Source of the DNA: Halocalculus aciditolerans
Lineage (GTDB): Archaea; Halobacteriota; Halobacteria; Halobacteriales; Halobacteriaceae
Assembly (NCBI RefSeq): GCF_014647475.1
Contig: NZ_BMPG01000004.1
Span: 62,001 to 126,000, forward strand
Direction of reading: 5' to 3'
Length of the DNA stretch: 64,000 nucleotides
Shown here: piece by piece, positions 24,729-34,207 of the stretch
Layout of the letters: every line of letters starts with the position of its first letter
How positions within the stretch are numbered: position 1 is the stretch's first letter
Notes under the pieces: generated by a model
Database searches by the model: none
Told to the model about the DNA's origin: nothing
What the model saw: the letters and a program-made list of their open reading frames with translations, nothing else
Made by a program: the position numbers and the translations under genes

Positions 24729-27071
24729 ATGAGCCCCACGGGTCCGAGAACGAAGCGCGACCGCCGGGGGCACGACGCCGCGGACGCGGAAACGGTGACC
24801 GTGCGGCTGACCGTGCCCGACATGGACTGTGCGTCCTGCGCGGGGAAGGTCGAGAGCAGCCTGGAGCGCGTGCCGGGCGTCGTCGAGTACGAGACGCGGC
24901 CGACGACGGGCCGCGTCGTCGTGACCTCCGACGCCGAATCGACCGACGAAGCCGGCGTCGTCGCCGCTATCGAAGGCGCGGGCTACGACGTCGTCGGCAC
25001 GGACGGCGACGGCGAGCGCGACGACGGTCACGGGCACGACCACGGGTCGGGCGCGGGGAGCGTGTGGCGGAGCACGCGCGCGACCGAGACCGCGGTCAGC
25101 GGCGTGCTGCTCGGGTTCGGCCTCCTCTCCGAGTTCGTGCTCGCGGGGGCGAATCCGCCGGTCGCGAGCCTCCTCGGTGAGCCGATTCACCTCGCGGACG
25201 CCTTCTTCCTCGTCGCGGTCGCCGTCGGCGGGCAGGCCATCTTCCGGAACGGCTACTACTCCGCGAAGAACCGCAACCTCGACATCGACCTCCTGATGTC
25301 CGTCGCCATCGCCGGCGCGCTCGCGGCGAGCCTCGCGTTCGGGGAGGCGCTCTACTTCGAGGCCGCGACGCTCGCCGTCCTGTTCAGCGTCGCCGAGCTC
25401 CTAGAGCGCGCGTCGATGGACCGCGCCCGCGACTCCCTCCGGGAGCTGATGGACCTCTCGCCGGACGAGGCGACGGTGAAACGCGATGGCGGCACGGAGA
25501 CCGTCCCCGTCGAAACCGTCGCGGTCGGCGACGTCATCGCGGTGAAGCCCGGGGAGAAGATTCCGATGGACGGCGTCGTCGTCGGCGGCGAGAGCGCCGT
25601 CAATCAAGCGCCCATCACGGGCGAGTCCATCCCGGTCGACAAAGCCGTCGACGACGACGTCTACGCCGGCACAGTCAACGAATCGGGCTACCTCGAAATC
25701 GAAGTGACCGCGGAGTCCGGCGACGACACGCTGTCGCGCATCGTGACGATGATCGAAGGCGCACAGTCGGCGCAGACCGAGCGCGAGCAGTTCGTCGAGC
25801 GCTTCGCGGACTACTACACGCCGGTCGTCGTCGCGTTCGCCGTGGTCGTCACGCTCGCCAGCCCCGCCGTCCTCGGCGTGGCGTGGTCCGAAGCGGTCGT
25901 GTACGGGCTGACGCTCCTCGTGCTCGCCTGCCCGTGTGCGTTCGTCATCGCCACGCCCGTGTCGGTGGTGTCGGGCGTGACGAGCGCCGCGAAGAACGGC
26001 GTGCTCATCAAGGGCGGGAAGTACCTGGAGGCCGCCGGCGACGTCGACGCCGTCGCGTTCGATAAGACGGGGACGCTCACGACGGGCGAACTCACCGTGA
26101 CGGACGTCGTCCCGCTCAACGGGAACACCGAGGCGGACGTCCTGCGGTGTGCGCGCGGCCTGGAGAAGCGCAGCGAACACCCCATCGGGGAGGCCATCGT
26201 GGCGCGCGCCGACACCGCCGCCGTCGCGGACCCCGAAGTCGACGCGTTCGAGAGCATCACCGGGAAGGGCGTTCGCGCGGACCTCGCCGGAGAGACGCAC
26301 TACGCGGGGAAGCCCGGGCTCTTCGCGGACCTCGGGTTCGACCTCTCGCACGTCCACGCGACGACCGACGGCGGCGTCGTGACGCGCACCACCCAGCAGC
26401 TCTGTGAGCGCCACGACTGCCTCGACCTCCTCGCCGAGACGGTCCCCGACCTCCAAGCCGAGGGGAAGACGGTCGTGCTCGTCGGCACGGAAGACGAGCT
26501 CGAGGGCGTCATCGCGGTCGCCGACGAAGTCCGCGAGGAAGCGAAACGAACCATCGAGCGCCTGAAGGCGGCGGGCGTCGAGCGGACCGTGATGCTCACG
26601 GGCGACAACGCCCGCACGGCGAAGGTCATCGCCGAGCGGGTCGGCGTCGACGACTACCACGCCGAACTCCTCCCCGAGGCGAAAGTCGACGCCGTCGAAG
26701 CGCTCGTCGCCGAACACGACGGCGTCGCGATGGTCGGCGATGGCATCAACGACGCGCCCGCGATGGCGACGGCCACCGTCGGCATCGCCATGGGCGCGGC
26801 CGGCACCGACACCGCGCTCGAAACCGCGGACGTCGCCCTCATGAGCGACGACCTCTCGAAGCTCCCTTACCTCTACGAACTCGCCGACACGGCGAACGGC
26901 GTCATCAGGCAGAACGTCGCCGCGAGCCTCCTCGTCAAAGCCGGCCTCGCGCTCGCCGTCCCCTTCGGCTACGTCCCCATCTGGCTCGCCGTGCTCGCCG
27001 GCGACGCCGGCATGACCGTCGGCGTCACGGCGAACGCCATGCGGCTCTCCCGAATCCGCGCCGAGGAGTGA
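24729..27071 (+). CDS. P1B-type heavy-metal ATPase (Zn2+/Cd2+/Pb2+ class)
   Basis: 780 residues. HMA domain near the N-terminus with DMDCASC (Cys34, Cys37), a His-rich linker GHGHDHGS, transmembrane segments with the CPC motif LACPCAFVIATP (about 399-410), phosphorylation site DKTGT (about 443), TGDNA (about 624) and GDGIND (about 670). The last helix region LAGDAGMTVG carries the D-x-G of the Zn/Cd class rather than the copper pattern. Exports toxic divalent metal. A direct-repeat pair lies upstream; no regulator gene is adjacent. Confidence 0.93.
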   Translation: MSPTGPRTKRDRRGHDAADAETVTVRLTVPDMDCASCAGKVESSLERVPGVVEYETRPTTGRVVVTSDAESTDEAGVVAAIEGAGYDVVGTDGDGERDDGHGHDHGSGAGSVWRSTRATETAVSGVLLGFGLLSEFVLAGANPPVASLLGEPIHLADAFFLVAVAVGGQAIFRNGYYSAKNRNLDIDLLMSVAIAGALAASLAFGEALYFEAATLAVLFSVAELLERASMDRARDSLRELMDLSPDEATVKRDGGTETVPVETVAVGDVIAVKPGEKIPMDGVVVGGESAVNQAPITGESIPVDKAVDDDVYAGTVNESGYLEIEVTAESGDDTLSRIVTMIEGAQSAQTEREQFVERFADYYTPVVVAFAVVVTLASPAVLGVAWSEAVVYGLTLLVLACPCAFVIATPVSVVSGVTSAAKNGVLIKGGKYLEAAGDVDAVAFDKTGTLTTGELTVTDVVPLNGNTEADVLRCARGLEKRSEHPIGEAIVARADTAAVADPEVDAFESITGKGVRADLAGETHYAGKPGLFADLGFDLSHVHATTDGGVVTRTTQQLCERHDCLDLLAETVPDLQAEGKTVVLVGTEDELEGVIAVADEVREEAKRTIERLKAAGVERTVMLTGDNARTAKVIAERVGVDDYHAELLPEAKVDAVEALVAEHDGVAMVGDGINDAPAMATATVGIAMGAAGTDTALETADVALMSDDLSKLPYLYELADTANGVIRQNVAASLLVKAGLALAVPFGYVPIWLAVLAGDAGMTVGVTANAMRLSRIRAEE

Positions 27072-27138
27072 GCACGGGGAGAGTCGACTCGGGGAGACCG
27101 AAGCCGTCTCCGACTTTTCGGAAGCCACTCCCCCTGCA

Positions 27139-27376
27139 GTGAGGAGCCTGTACGGGGAGAGGCCGTCGGGAGTTCCCGGAGTACCGGGACAGGGACGGCG
27201 GGCGGCGGATCGACTTCGACGACTACGTGGCGGACATCGAGTCGCTGACGGGCAGCTCTCTCGCGCCGGACCCGAGTGACGGAGAAGCGTACCGCGCGAG
27301 CGCGTTCTCGTCCACGCGAGAGGTCGAGGCGGTCGCCGCGTGCCTCGACGAGCGCGCGGGAGACGCAGGCGACTGA
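27139..27376 (+). pseudogene. possible coding remnant without a start codon
   Basis: An open frame with protein-like composition (FPEYRDRDGGRRIDFDDYV, then LTGSSLAPDPSDGEAYRASA) ends at TGA 27374-27376. It has no ATG; the only in-frame possibility is a GTG at about 27224. Family unknown. It may be the tail of a decayed gene, or noncoding. Confidence 0.3.
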
Positions 27377-27492
27377 GCGCCCACGGCGGCGCGGTTCTCG
27401 AAGGGACGCGCGACGCGTCGACAGCTACTGGCGAGCGTGGCGCGCGAGGGACTGACGGCTCTCCGCGAATCGGCTAGGTGTGCGAGAGTGCG

Positions 27493-28266
27493 TCAGTCGG
27501 CGGCCTGGCCGCCGTCGACGGGGAGCGTGTGGCCGGTGATGTAGGAGGCGTCGTCGGAGGCGAGGAAGGCGGCGACGCCGGCCATCTCCTCGGGTTCGGC
27601 GGCGCGCCCCATGGGGATGTCCGTCATCGCGGAGGTGTCGAAGGGGAGGGTGCTCGGGTCGGCGTTCCCGCCCTTCGAGTTCGCCTGGATGTTCGTGTTC
27701 GTCGGGCCGGGCGCGATGGCGTTCACGCGAATTCCCCGACTCGCGTACTCCAGGGCGACGGACTTGGTGAGGCCGACGACGCCGTGTTTGCTCGCCGAGT
27801 AGCTCGCGAGCCCGCCCATCCCGACGAGCCCGGCCTCGGAGGCGGTGTTGACGATGACCCCGCTCCCCTGGTCTTCCATGACGGGGAGTTCGGCCTTCAG
27901 ACACGCCCAGACGCCCTTGAGGTTGATGTCGAGGAGGCGGTCCCAGTTCTCGTCGGTGATGTCGGTGGCTTCGGCGAAGCCGGTGAGGATGCCGGCGTTG
28001 TTGTGCGCGATGTCGAGGCTGCCGTAGGTGTCGACGGCGACGTCGACCATGTTCTCGACGGCGGCGGTGTCGGAGACGTCGACGGCGACGAACACGGCGT
28101 CGCCGCCCGCGTCCTCCACGAGGTCGACGGTCTCTCGGCCCGCTTCTTCGGCGACGTCGGCGACGACGACGCTCGCGCCTTCCTCGGCGAAGCGGAGCGC
28201 CGACGCCCGGCCGATACCCGACCCCCCACCGGTTACGACTGCCGTCTTCCCGTCGAATCCGTACAT
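27493..28266 (-). CDS. SDR-family oxidoreductase
   Basis: 257 residues, classical short-chain dehydrogenase: TGGGSGIGRASALRFAEEGA (NAD(P) site, 12-31), HNNAGIL (about 88-94), catalytic Ser near NTASEAG and the YSASKHGVVGL motif (Tyr about 156, Lys about 160), then INLKGVW. C-terminus ITGHTLPVDGGQ. Substrate not predictable; similar to 3-oxoacyl reductase and sugar dehydrogenase types. Single gene. Confidence 0.92.
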   Translation of the reverse strand: MYGFDGKTAVVTGGGSGIGRASALRFAEEGASVVVADVAEEAGRETVDLVEDAGGDAVFVAVDVSDTAAVENMVDVAVDTYGSLDIAHNNAGILTGFAEATDITDENWDRLLDINLKGVWACLKAELPVMEDQGSGVIVNTASEAGLVGMGGLASYSASKHGVVGLTKSVALEYASRGIRVNAIAPGPTNTNIQANSKGGNADPSTLPFDTSAMTDIPMGRAAEPEEMAGVAAFLASDDASYITGHTLPVDGGQAAD

Positions 28267-28431
28267 GATTGTCTCTCAACGAGTGGGACGCGGTCGGGGG
28301 AGATAGCCGTTCGCATCAAGTCGCTGTCCAAAGCGCCGAGAGCAGACGGGCGAAGAGAGTCAAGGAAAGTGACGGAGCGTGGAGTCGTGGACTCGGTGGG
28401 TTTTTCGCTCGGAGACGCGAACTAGCTCGGT

Positions 28432-29634
28432 ATGCGAACGCGGACCGCCGTCGCCGTTCTCGTCGTGATGCTCGCGCTCGGCGGCGTCGCCGCGTACGGG
28501 CTGACGCAGGGGCCGTCGGGCTCGCTCTCGACGGAGTGGGTGTCGGATACGTCGCGGGCGAACGAGGTGAACCACCACCCGCTCGCGGTCGGCACGCTCG
28601 ACGGCGAGCCGCTCGTCGTCGCGCCCGTGAGTTCCGTCGCCGGGCCAGACGCGAAATGTTCGTTCGTCGCGTTCGACGCGACGGGCGCGACGCGGTGGAC
28701 GCACGACGTCGACGAGTCGGCGTGCGCGATTCACGGCATCGGCGACGTCGAACTGGCGGACGCGACCGGCGACGGCACGGTCGACGTGCTCGCGCCGACG
28801 ACCGAGGAAGTCCTCTACGCCCTCGACGCGCGAGACGGGAGCGTGACGTGGACGGCGAACCTCACCGCCTACGGCTACGCCGGGCCGACCGTTCTCACCG
28901 ACCCGGAGCGAGTCGTCGTCCAGCCCGACACGGCGGGCGTCGTCTTCGGCTTCGACGAGAACGGCTCCACCCTGTGGCGGCACGACCTCGACGAGTACGT
29001 CTCGGCGGACACGCGGAGCGTGACGCTCGGCGACGGGCGGCGGGGCGTGGCGGTGGGGTCGAGCGGGCACGTGACGGTCTTCGACGCGAACGGGACGGTC
29101 GTCTGGCAGGACGCGGCGCGGGCGACGTGGCTCGAAACCGCGGAAATAGACGGGGAGCGGAGTCTCGTCGCGTCCGGCGGGTCGTCGGTGACAGTCTTCT
29201 CGGTGAACGGGACGGAGCGCTGGGAGCGAGATGGGTTCAAACGGCCGGCGCTCCACGACGTCGTGGACGGCGACGGCGACGGGGTGAAGGAGCTCTACCT
29301 CGGGAGCGGCGGGGATACGGTCGCGGCGCTGAACGCGCGGACGGGGGAGACGGAGTGGGAGACGACGCTGTCGACGGACGCGAACATCCTCCCTGCGCCG
29401 GTGGTCGGCGACCTGGACGGCGACGGCGAGACGGAGGTGGTGGCGGCGACGAACGACGGCGTCGTACACGTCCTCGACGCGGAGAGCGGGGAAGTGATGG
29501 CGTCGAGCGAGCGCGACGTGAGCGTCTGGGTGCATCCGACGCTCGCCGACCTCGACGGCGACGGACAGGACGAGATTCTGGTGATGTACGGGGACGGGCG
29601 AGTGGTCGCGCTCTCCTACGAGGGAGACCGATGA
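28432..29634 (+). CDS. PQQ/FG-GAP-type beta-propeller membrane-anchored protein
   Basis: 400 residues. Signal/anchor helix at about 5-24, then repeated propeller blades with Asp-rich loops typical of FG-GAP/VCBS and PQQ-like repeats: DATGDGTVDVLAPT, DGDGDGVKELYLGS, DLDGDGETEVVAA, DLDGDGQDEILVM. The DxDxDG loops probably bind Ca2+. Exported; faces the outside. It overlaps the next gene by 4 nt (ATGA), so it is coupled to the small membrane protein. Role unknown; possibly sensing or adhesion. Confidence 0.8.
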   Translation: MRTRTAVAVLVVMLALGGVAAYGLTQGPSGSLSTEWVSDTSRANEVNHHPLAVGTLDGEPLVVAPVSSVAGPDAKCSFVAFDATGATRWTHDVDESACAIHGIGDVELADATGDGTVDVLAPTTEEVLYALDARDGSVTWTANLTAYGYAGPTVLTDPERVVVQPDTAGVVFGFDENGSTLWRHDLDEYVSADTRSVTLGDGRRGVAVGSSGHVTVFDANGTVVWQDAARATWLETAEIDGERSLVASGGSSVTVFSVNGTERWERDGFKRPALHDVVDGDGDGVKELYLGSGGDTVAALNARTGETEWETTLSTDANILPAPVVGDLDGDGETEVVAATNDGVVHVLDAESGEVMASSERDVSVWVHPTLADLDGDGQDEILVMYGDGRVVALSYEGDR

Positions 29635-29942
29635 GCGGGCCGCCGACCGCGGCGACTCCGCTCCTCAACGCCGTGCTCCTCGCGTGCCTCCTGCTCAGCG
29701 GCGGGGTTCTCGTGCTCTCACTGGTCGCGTACGCGCGGCGGCGAACGCGCTCCATCCTCCTCCTCGTCGCGGCGTTCGCGGCGCTCTGCGCGCACTCGCT
29801 CGTCGCCGTGCTCATGCTCGCCGGCGTCGTCACCGAGAGCACCCACCACCTCGCCGAGCACACACTCGTCCTCGTGCAGTCCGGGCTCGTGCTCGCCGCC
29901 GTCTACTACGCGCGCACCGTCGAGCGCGCCGCGGACGAATGA
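29631..29942 (+). CDS. small three-helix membrane protein (DUF7521-like)
   Basis: 103 residues with three hydrophobic segments (about 12-31, 40-61 and 76-94). The ATG overlaps the propeller gene's TGA. The same kind of protein is commonly paired with a winged-helix gene in haloarchaea; one follows 68 nt downstream. Function unknown. Confidence 0.65.
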   Translation: MSGPPTAATPLLNAVLLACLLLSGGVLVLSLVAYARRRTRSILLLVAAFAALCAHSLVAVLMLAGVVTESTHHLAEHTLVLVQSGLVLAAVYYARTVERAADE

Positions 29943-30010
29943 GTCGACCTTAGTAGGACGAATCCGAAGCGTGGAGTACTAGCGATGGTCGTGACAGGAG
30001 GCGGGCGGCG

Positions 30011-30520
30011 ATGACGGAGCAGCGGCCGCGTATCGAGTCGTACGTCGCCGAGCATCCGGGAGTCCACTTCTCGGCGCTCGCGGACGCGCTCGACCTCGCG
30101 AACGGCCAGGCGCAGTACCACCTCCACCGCCTCGTCAAAACGGACGAAGTCGAGCGCGCGGAGTTCTACGGGCGCACGCACTACTACCCGCCCGACTGCC
30201 CGTCGTGGGACCGCGCCGCGCTCGCGCTCGCCCGCCGCGAGACCGCGCGAGACGTCCTGCTCGTGCTCCTCGACGGCCCCGCGTCGCCGAGCGACGTGGC
30301 GGCGCGAATCGACGTCGCGCGGAGCACGCTCGAACACCACCTCGACCACCTCACCACGCACGACATCGTGCGGAAGGACCGCGGCGACGCGGGCCGCGTG
30401 ACGCTCCGCCTCGTCCACCCCGACGAGACGCGGCGCGTGCTGGAGACCGTCGACCCCTCGCTCGCGGAGCGGTTCGTCGACCGGTTCATCCGCCTCGTCG
30501 ACAACGCCCTCGACCCATGA
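30011..30520 (+). CDS. double winged-helix transcriptional regulator
   Basis: 169 residues. Two HTH units: HFSALADALDLANGQAQYHL then HRLVKTDEV, and PSDVAARIDVARSTLEHHLD then HLTTHDIV. The pair resembles haloarchaeal tandem winged-helix regulators of membrane genes. It overlaps the start of the polytopic gene at 30517 (ATGA), so the two are probably co-expressed. Ligand unknown; regulator of this locus by inference. Confidence 0.8.
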   Translation: MTEQRPRIESYVAEHPGVHFSALADALDLANGQAQYHLHRLVKTDEVERAEFYGRTHYYPPDCPSWDRAALALARRETARDVLLVLLDGPASPSDVAARIDVARSTLEHHLDHLTTHDIVRKDRGDAGRVTLRLVHPDETRRVLETVDPSLAERFVDRFIRLVDNALDP

Positions 30521-31944
30521 CGCCCGCGCGGAGCGCGTCGGCGCGCGTCCCGCGACTCGCCGCCCTCCTCCTCGCGCTTCTCGCCGGGCTCGTCGTCACC
30601 GTACAGCCGGTGTCGGCGCACGCGCTCTCGGGCACGCGGTTCGACGCGCCCGTTCCGCTCACCCTCCTCTACGCGGCCGCCGCCGTCACCGTCCTCGTCA
30701 CCGCGCTCGCCGCGACGCGCCTCGTCACCACCGACGCCCGCGAGCGGACCAGAAAGCTGCTCTCTCCGCGCGCGACCCGCGTCCTCGTTCGCGGCGCGCA
30801 AGCCCTCGCCCTCCTCGTCTTCGCCGTCGCCCTCGCCCAGGGCCTCACCGGCCGCCAGGTCCGCGCGGAGAACGTCGCCACCCTCCTCGCGTGGGCCGTC
30901 GTCTTCGACGGTCTCGCCCTCCTCGCCGCCCTCCTCGGCTCCCCCTGGCGCGTCCTCGCCCCCTGGACCGCTATCTACGACGGCCTCGCCGCCCTCGAAG
31001 GCCGCGACCCCACACTCCTGAACGTCGACGCCGACCCGTCCGCCGAACCGGGTCAGCGCGTCCGCCTCGCCAGCTGGCCCGCCCTCGTCGCCTTTTTGCT
31101 TCTCATCGGGGTGTTCGAGAACCTCACCGTCCTCCCCGAGTCGCCCGCGCGAACGGCGGTCCTCCTCGCCGCCTACGCCCTCGTGATGCTCGGCGGCCTC
31201 CTCCTCGTCGGCCGCGACTGGCTCGCGCACGCCGACCCCATCGGCGTCTTCCTCGACCTCGTCGCCCGCGTCGCGCCCCTTCGCGTTGCCCGCGACGACG
31301 ACGGCGCGCTCGCCGCCACCCTCCGCGCGCCCTGGACGGCGACGAGCGAGCCCGTCGCCTCGCTCGGCCGCGTCGCCTTCGTCGTCGCCGCCGTCTACAC
31401 CATCAGCTTCGACGGCTTCACCTCGACGCCCGCCTTCCGCGGCCTCCTCTTCTGGAGTACCGACGTTCCGGAGATTCCCTACGGCGTCGCCGGCGTCGCC
31501 CTCTACCTCCTCGGCTTCGCGCTCTTCCTCGCCGTCTTCGCGCTCACCGCCCGCGCCGCCGACGCCCTCGGCGGCCGGAGCGACACGCGCGCCGCCGCGC
31601 GACGCCTCGCCCCCACCGTCCTCCCCATCGCCGTCGCCTACGAGTTCGCCCACTACGGCGCGTACGTCACCACGAGCGCCGCCCGCCTCCTCGAAGTCGC
31701 CCTCGCCGGCGTCGGCTACGCCCTCGAACTCGCGCCGCTCGCGGGCGTGAGCGTGCAGGCCTACTGGACGTTCGAAGTCCTCGTCATCGTCCTCGGACAC
31801 GTCGTCGCCGTCCTCGCCGCCCACCGCGCCGCGCTCGCCCGCTACGACGCCAGCGCGCGCCGCGCCCACCTCCCCCTCACCGTCCTCATGGTCGCCTACA
31901 CCGTCGTCTCACTCTGGATCATCTCCCAGCCCGTCGTCGCCTGA
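30517..31944 (+). CDS. large polytopic membrane protein of unknown function
   Basis: 475 residues, at least ten hydrophobic helices, starting with a signal-like segment ending VQPVSAHAL. One conserved-looking region is WFxxDVPEIPYG-like (LFWSTDVPEIPYGV) and another is PIAVAYEFAHYGAYVTTSA. No known transporter signature was found. The His/Tyr-rich EFAHYGAY segment could be a metal or haem site, which is speculation. Coupled to the double winged-helix gene. Confidence 0.7.
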   Translation: MTPARSASARVPRLAALLLALLAGLVVTVQPVSAHALSGTRFDAPVPLTLLYAAAAVTVLVTALAATRLVTTDARERTRKLLSPRATRVLVRGAQALALLVFAVALAQGLTGRQVRAENVATLLAWAVVFDGLALLAALLGSPWRVLAPWTAIYDGLAALEGRDPTLLNVDADPSAEPGQRVRLASWPALVAFLLLIGVFENLTVLPESPARTAVLLAAYALVMLGGLLLVGRDWLAHADPIGVFLDLVARVAPLRVARDDDGALAATLRAPWTATSEPVASLGRVAFVVAAVYTISFDGFTSTPAFRGLLFWSTDVPEIPYGVAGVALYLLGFALFLAVFALTARAADALGGRSDTRAAARRLAPTVLPIAVAYEFAHYGAYVTTSAARLLEVALAGVGYALELAPLAGVSVQAYWTFEVLVIVLGHVVAVLAAHRAALARYDASARRAHLPLTVLMVAYTVVSLWIISQPVVA

Positions 31945-32238
31945 TCAGTCGTCGGCGGCGTCGCCCATCATCGCCAGCACTTCCTCGCGAGAGACGAGTT
32001 CGTCGTCGCCCGTGCGGAGTTCGTGCTCGCTCGCCGCGATCTGTTTCCAGCCTTCACGGGAGAACTCGGGGTGTTTGACCGCATCGCGCGCGGCGTACCG
32101 GAGGAACTCGCTCCGGGAGTTGAATCCCTGCTCCTCCCAGGTCGCGTCGATATCGTCTAAGAACGCCTGCGTGAGGCGGAGATTAATCTGGACGGTCTCC
32201 GGTCCGTCGTCGCCGGATGGACTCTCTGCACCGGACAT
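31945..32238 (-). CDS. ribbon-helix-helix (CopG-like) protein
   Basis: 97 residues. A beta strand VQINLRLTQAF followed by two helices LDDIDATWEEQ and SRSEFLRYAARDAV forms the RHH DNA-binding unit; the C-terminal tail is acidic. It follows the TauE/SafE gene on the same strand at 87 nt, with a TATA-like stretch of its own near 32265. It may regulate the metal-type operon upstream; not demonstrable here. Confidence 0.8.
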   Translation of the reverse strand: MSGAESPSGDDGPETVQINLRLTQAFLDDIDATWEEQGFNSRSEFLRYAARDAVKHPEFSREGWKQIAASEHELRTGDDELVSREEVLAMMGDAADD

Positions 32239-32324
32239 GATATACAGGTGCTTTACGCGCGCATATTGATAAGCGTTCCCTCGACCTCGACGCTGAGCAC
32301 AACGAGCGGTCAGAGAGTTCGCGC

Positions 32325-33170
32325 TCAGGTGAGCGGCTGGTAGTAGGGGAGTTCGAAGTGTGGGACGTGGACGCCGAGGAGGGCGAGGCTGTGGGCGATG
32401 GGCATCCAGGCGAGGAGGAGGAAGGCAAGGCCGAGCGCGCGGTGGAGGCGGGTTCGGGTGGCGGCGTCGACGGAGCCGAGGACGGTGGCGTAGAGGAAGA
32501 CGGCGGGGACGGTGCCGAGGCCGAGGGCGGCGAGGGCGACGACGCCGGTGAGCGGGTCGCCGCGGGCGAGGGCGTAGAGGAAGGCGGGATAGATGAGGGG
32601 ACAGGGGAGGAGGCCGTGGAGGAGGCCGAGACCCACAATCCGGGAGGAGCCGGCCCAGGCGTCGACGCGCGTGGAGAGGGTGGCGACGTGGCGGTCGAGG
32701 GGCGTGGAGACGTGACCGAGAAGGCCGGGGCGGCCGGAGAGGTAGGCGAGACCCGTGGAGAGGACGAAGCCGCCGACGAGGAGGCCGGTGACGGCGCGGA
32801 GCCCGGTGCCGGCGGCGAGGACGACGTCGACGGTCGAGTAGGCGGTCGCGCCGAGGAGGCCGAAGAGGCCGCCGATGGCGGCGTAGCTGGCGGTGCGGCC
32901 GAGGTTGAAGAGCGCGTGTTGGCGGAGTTCGAACCAGGTGGGGGCCGAGTCGTCGGTGGCGAACTGGCGGGTGTAGGCGGTGACGAGGGGGCCGCACATC
33001 CCGATGCAGTGCGCGCCGCCGAAGACGCCGATGAGGAGGAAGACGCCGAGTTCGACGCGACCGGCGGTGAGCGCGCCGCCCGCGTGGAGCGGGAGGAAGA
33101 GCGGGGAGAACGCGGAGGACGGCGGGAGCGAAGAGAACGCGAAGAGCGGCGGGGCGAGCGGGGGTGTCAC
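32325..33170 (-). CDS. sulfite exporter TauE/SafE-family (UreH/DsbD-like) membrane protein
   Basis: 281 residues, about seven helices. The motif GAHCIGMCGPLV (about 49-60) with two Cys is the hallmark of the UreH-type branch, which handles metals or cytochrome assembly; a second GLLHGLLPCPLIYPAFLYAL carries another Cys near residue 190. Its ATG overlaps the stop of the P19-like gene. With the two upstream genes it forms a coupled operon likely dealing with copper or iron. Confidence 0.82.
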   Translation of the reverse strand: MTPPLAPPLFAFSSLPPSSAFSPLFLPLHAGGALTAGRVELGVFLLIGVFGGAHCIGMCGPLVTAYTRQFATDDSAPTWFELRQHALFNLGRTASYAAIGGLFGLLGATAYSTVDVVLAAGTGLRAVTGLLVGGFVLSTGLAYLSGRPGLLGHVSTPLDRHVATLSTRVDAWAGSSRIVGLGLLHGLLPCPLIYPAFLYALARGDPLTGVVALAALGLGTVPAVFLYATVLGSVDAATRTRLHRALGLAFLLLAWMPIAHSLALLGVHVPHFELPYYQPLT

Positions 33171-34207
33171 TCGCCGAGGGTTCGGTCGGGCATCTCGATG
33201 AAGGCGGTTTCGTAGCCTTCGTGGCGGGCGAACTGGGGCGGGGTGTCGACGTGGAGGGTGACCGCTCGCGGGGGTGCGTCGAGGACGACGCCGTAGTGGG
33301 AGCCGAGGGCGGGGTCGAGGGTTTCGGTGAGGTCGCGGGTCTCACCAGCGATGGTGGCGGAGAGGCCCATGCGGGGGAGCGGGTAGCGGTTGTAGGGCGT
33401 TCGGGGGGAGACAGCGAGGTAGGACTGTGAGTCGCTTCCGCCGAAGCGGGTGGCGTCGTCGAGGACGGTGGCGACGACGACGGCGTCGCCGGTGCTGGCG
33501 GAGCCGAGAGCAGTGCCGGGGAGCGCGGACGGCGCGGGGGCGCGACTGCTGGGGAGCATCCCCATCTCCATGTGGTCGACCGCGCCGCGCGTCCCCTGCT
33601 TCTCGGAGAGGCGAGTGAAGGAGACCTCGTTGAGCTTTCTGGTGCTGTAGTCGAGGGTGAAGTCGAAGGAGAGCGACGGCGGGTTTCGGAGCGCGCCGGT
33701 ACGGCGAGTAGCGGGTTCGCCGACGTCGACCGTGACGTCGTAGGTGCCGTCCCCGGGGAGGGAGACGTTGTCGCCGAAGTGCCAGCCCATCGGCTGGGAG
33801 AGCATCGGCCACGGGCGATTCGACACGACCTCCTCGCCGTCGCGCATGGCGGTGACGTTCAAGCTGACGTCGGTGAGCATCCGCCCGGACGCTGCGTGCC
33901 AGACGACGGGCATGACGTGCATCGTGTCGTCGTCGGCGATTTCGACCGTATTCGTGTGGGTGCCGGTGAGGAGCCAGAAGCGATGCGGGTAGGTGTAGGC
34001 GAACGCGCAGGCGTACCCGGATGCTTTCGCCATGCCGCTCATCTGCATTCCTTCGACGTGCGTCGGGTAGTAGACGGCGTCCGGGCGGTCCTCGACGAGC
34101 GGCGGGGCGGCGCGCTGGCTCGGTCGGAGGTCGAAGAGGTCCGTGCAGCCGGCGAGGCCGGCCGCGCCCGCGGCGGAGAGCGCGCCGAGGAGTCGGCGTC
34201 TACGCAT
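33167..34207 (-). CDS. P19-like periplasmic metal-binding lipoprotein (DUF7350 type)
   Basis: 346 residues. Signal ending GLAGC (Cys21, lipobox). Methionine- and histidine-rich elements HVEGMQMSGM (about 51-60), DDTMHVMPVVWH (about 93-104) and QPMGWHFGDNVSLP (about 138-151) parallel the P19/Tp34 Cu/Fe site; the C-terminal half is an added beta domain. It probably binds iron or copper outside the membrane. The start overlaps the end of the DyP-like gene by 8 nt. Family from memory. Confidence 0.75.
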   Translation of the reverse strand: MRRRRLLGALSAAGAAGLAGCTDLFDLRPSQRAAPPLVEDRPDAVYYPTHVEGMQMSGMAKASGYACAFAYTYPHRFWLLTGTHTNTVEIADDDTMHVMPVVWHAASGRMLTDVSLNVTAMRDGEEVVSNRPWPMLSQPMGWHFGDNVSLPGDGTYDVTVDVGEPATRRTGALRNPPSLSFDFTLDYSTRKLNEVSFTRLSEKQGTRGAVDHMEMGMLPSSRAPAPSALPGTALGSASTGDAVVVATVLDDATRFGGSDSQSYLAVSPRTPYNRYPLPRMGLSATIAGETRDLTETLDPALGSHYGVVLDAPPRAVTLHVDTPPQFARHEGYETAFIEMPDRTLGE

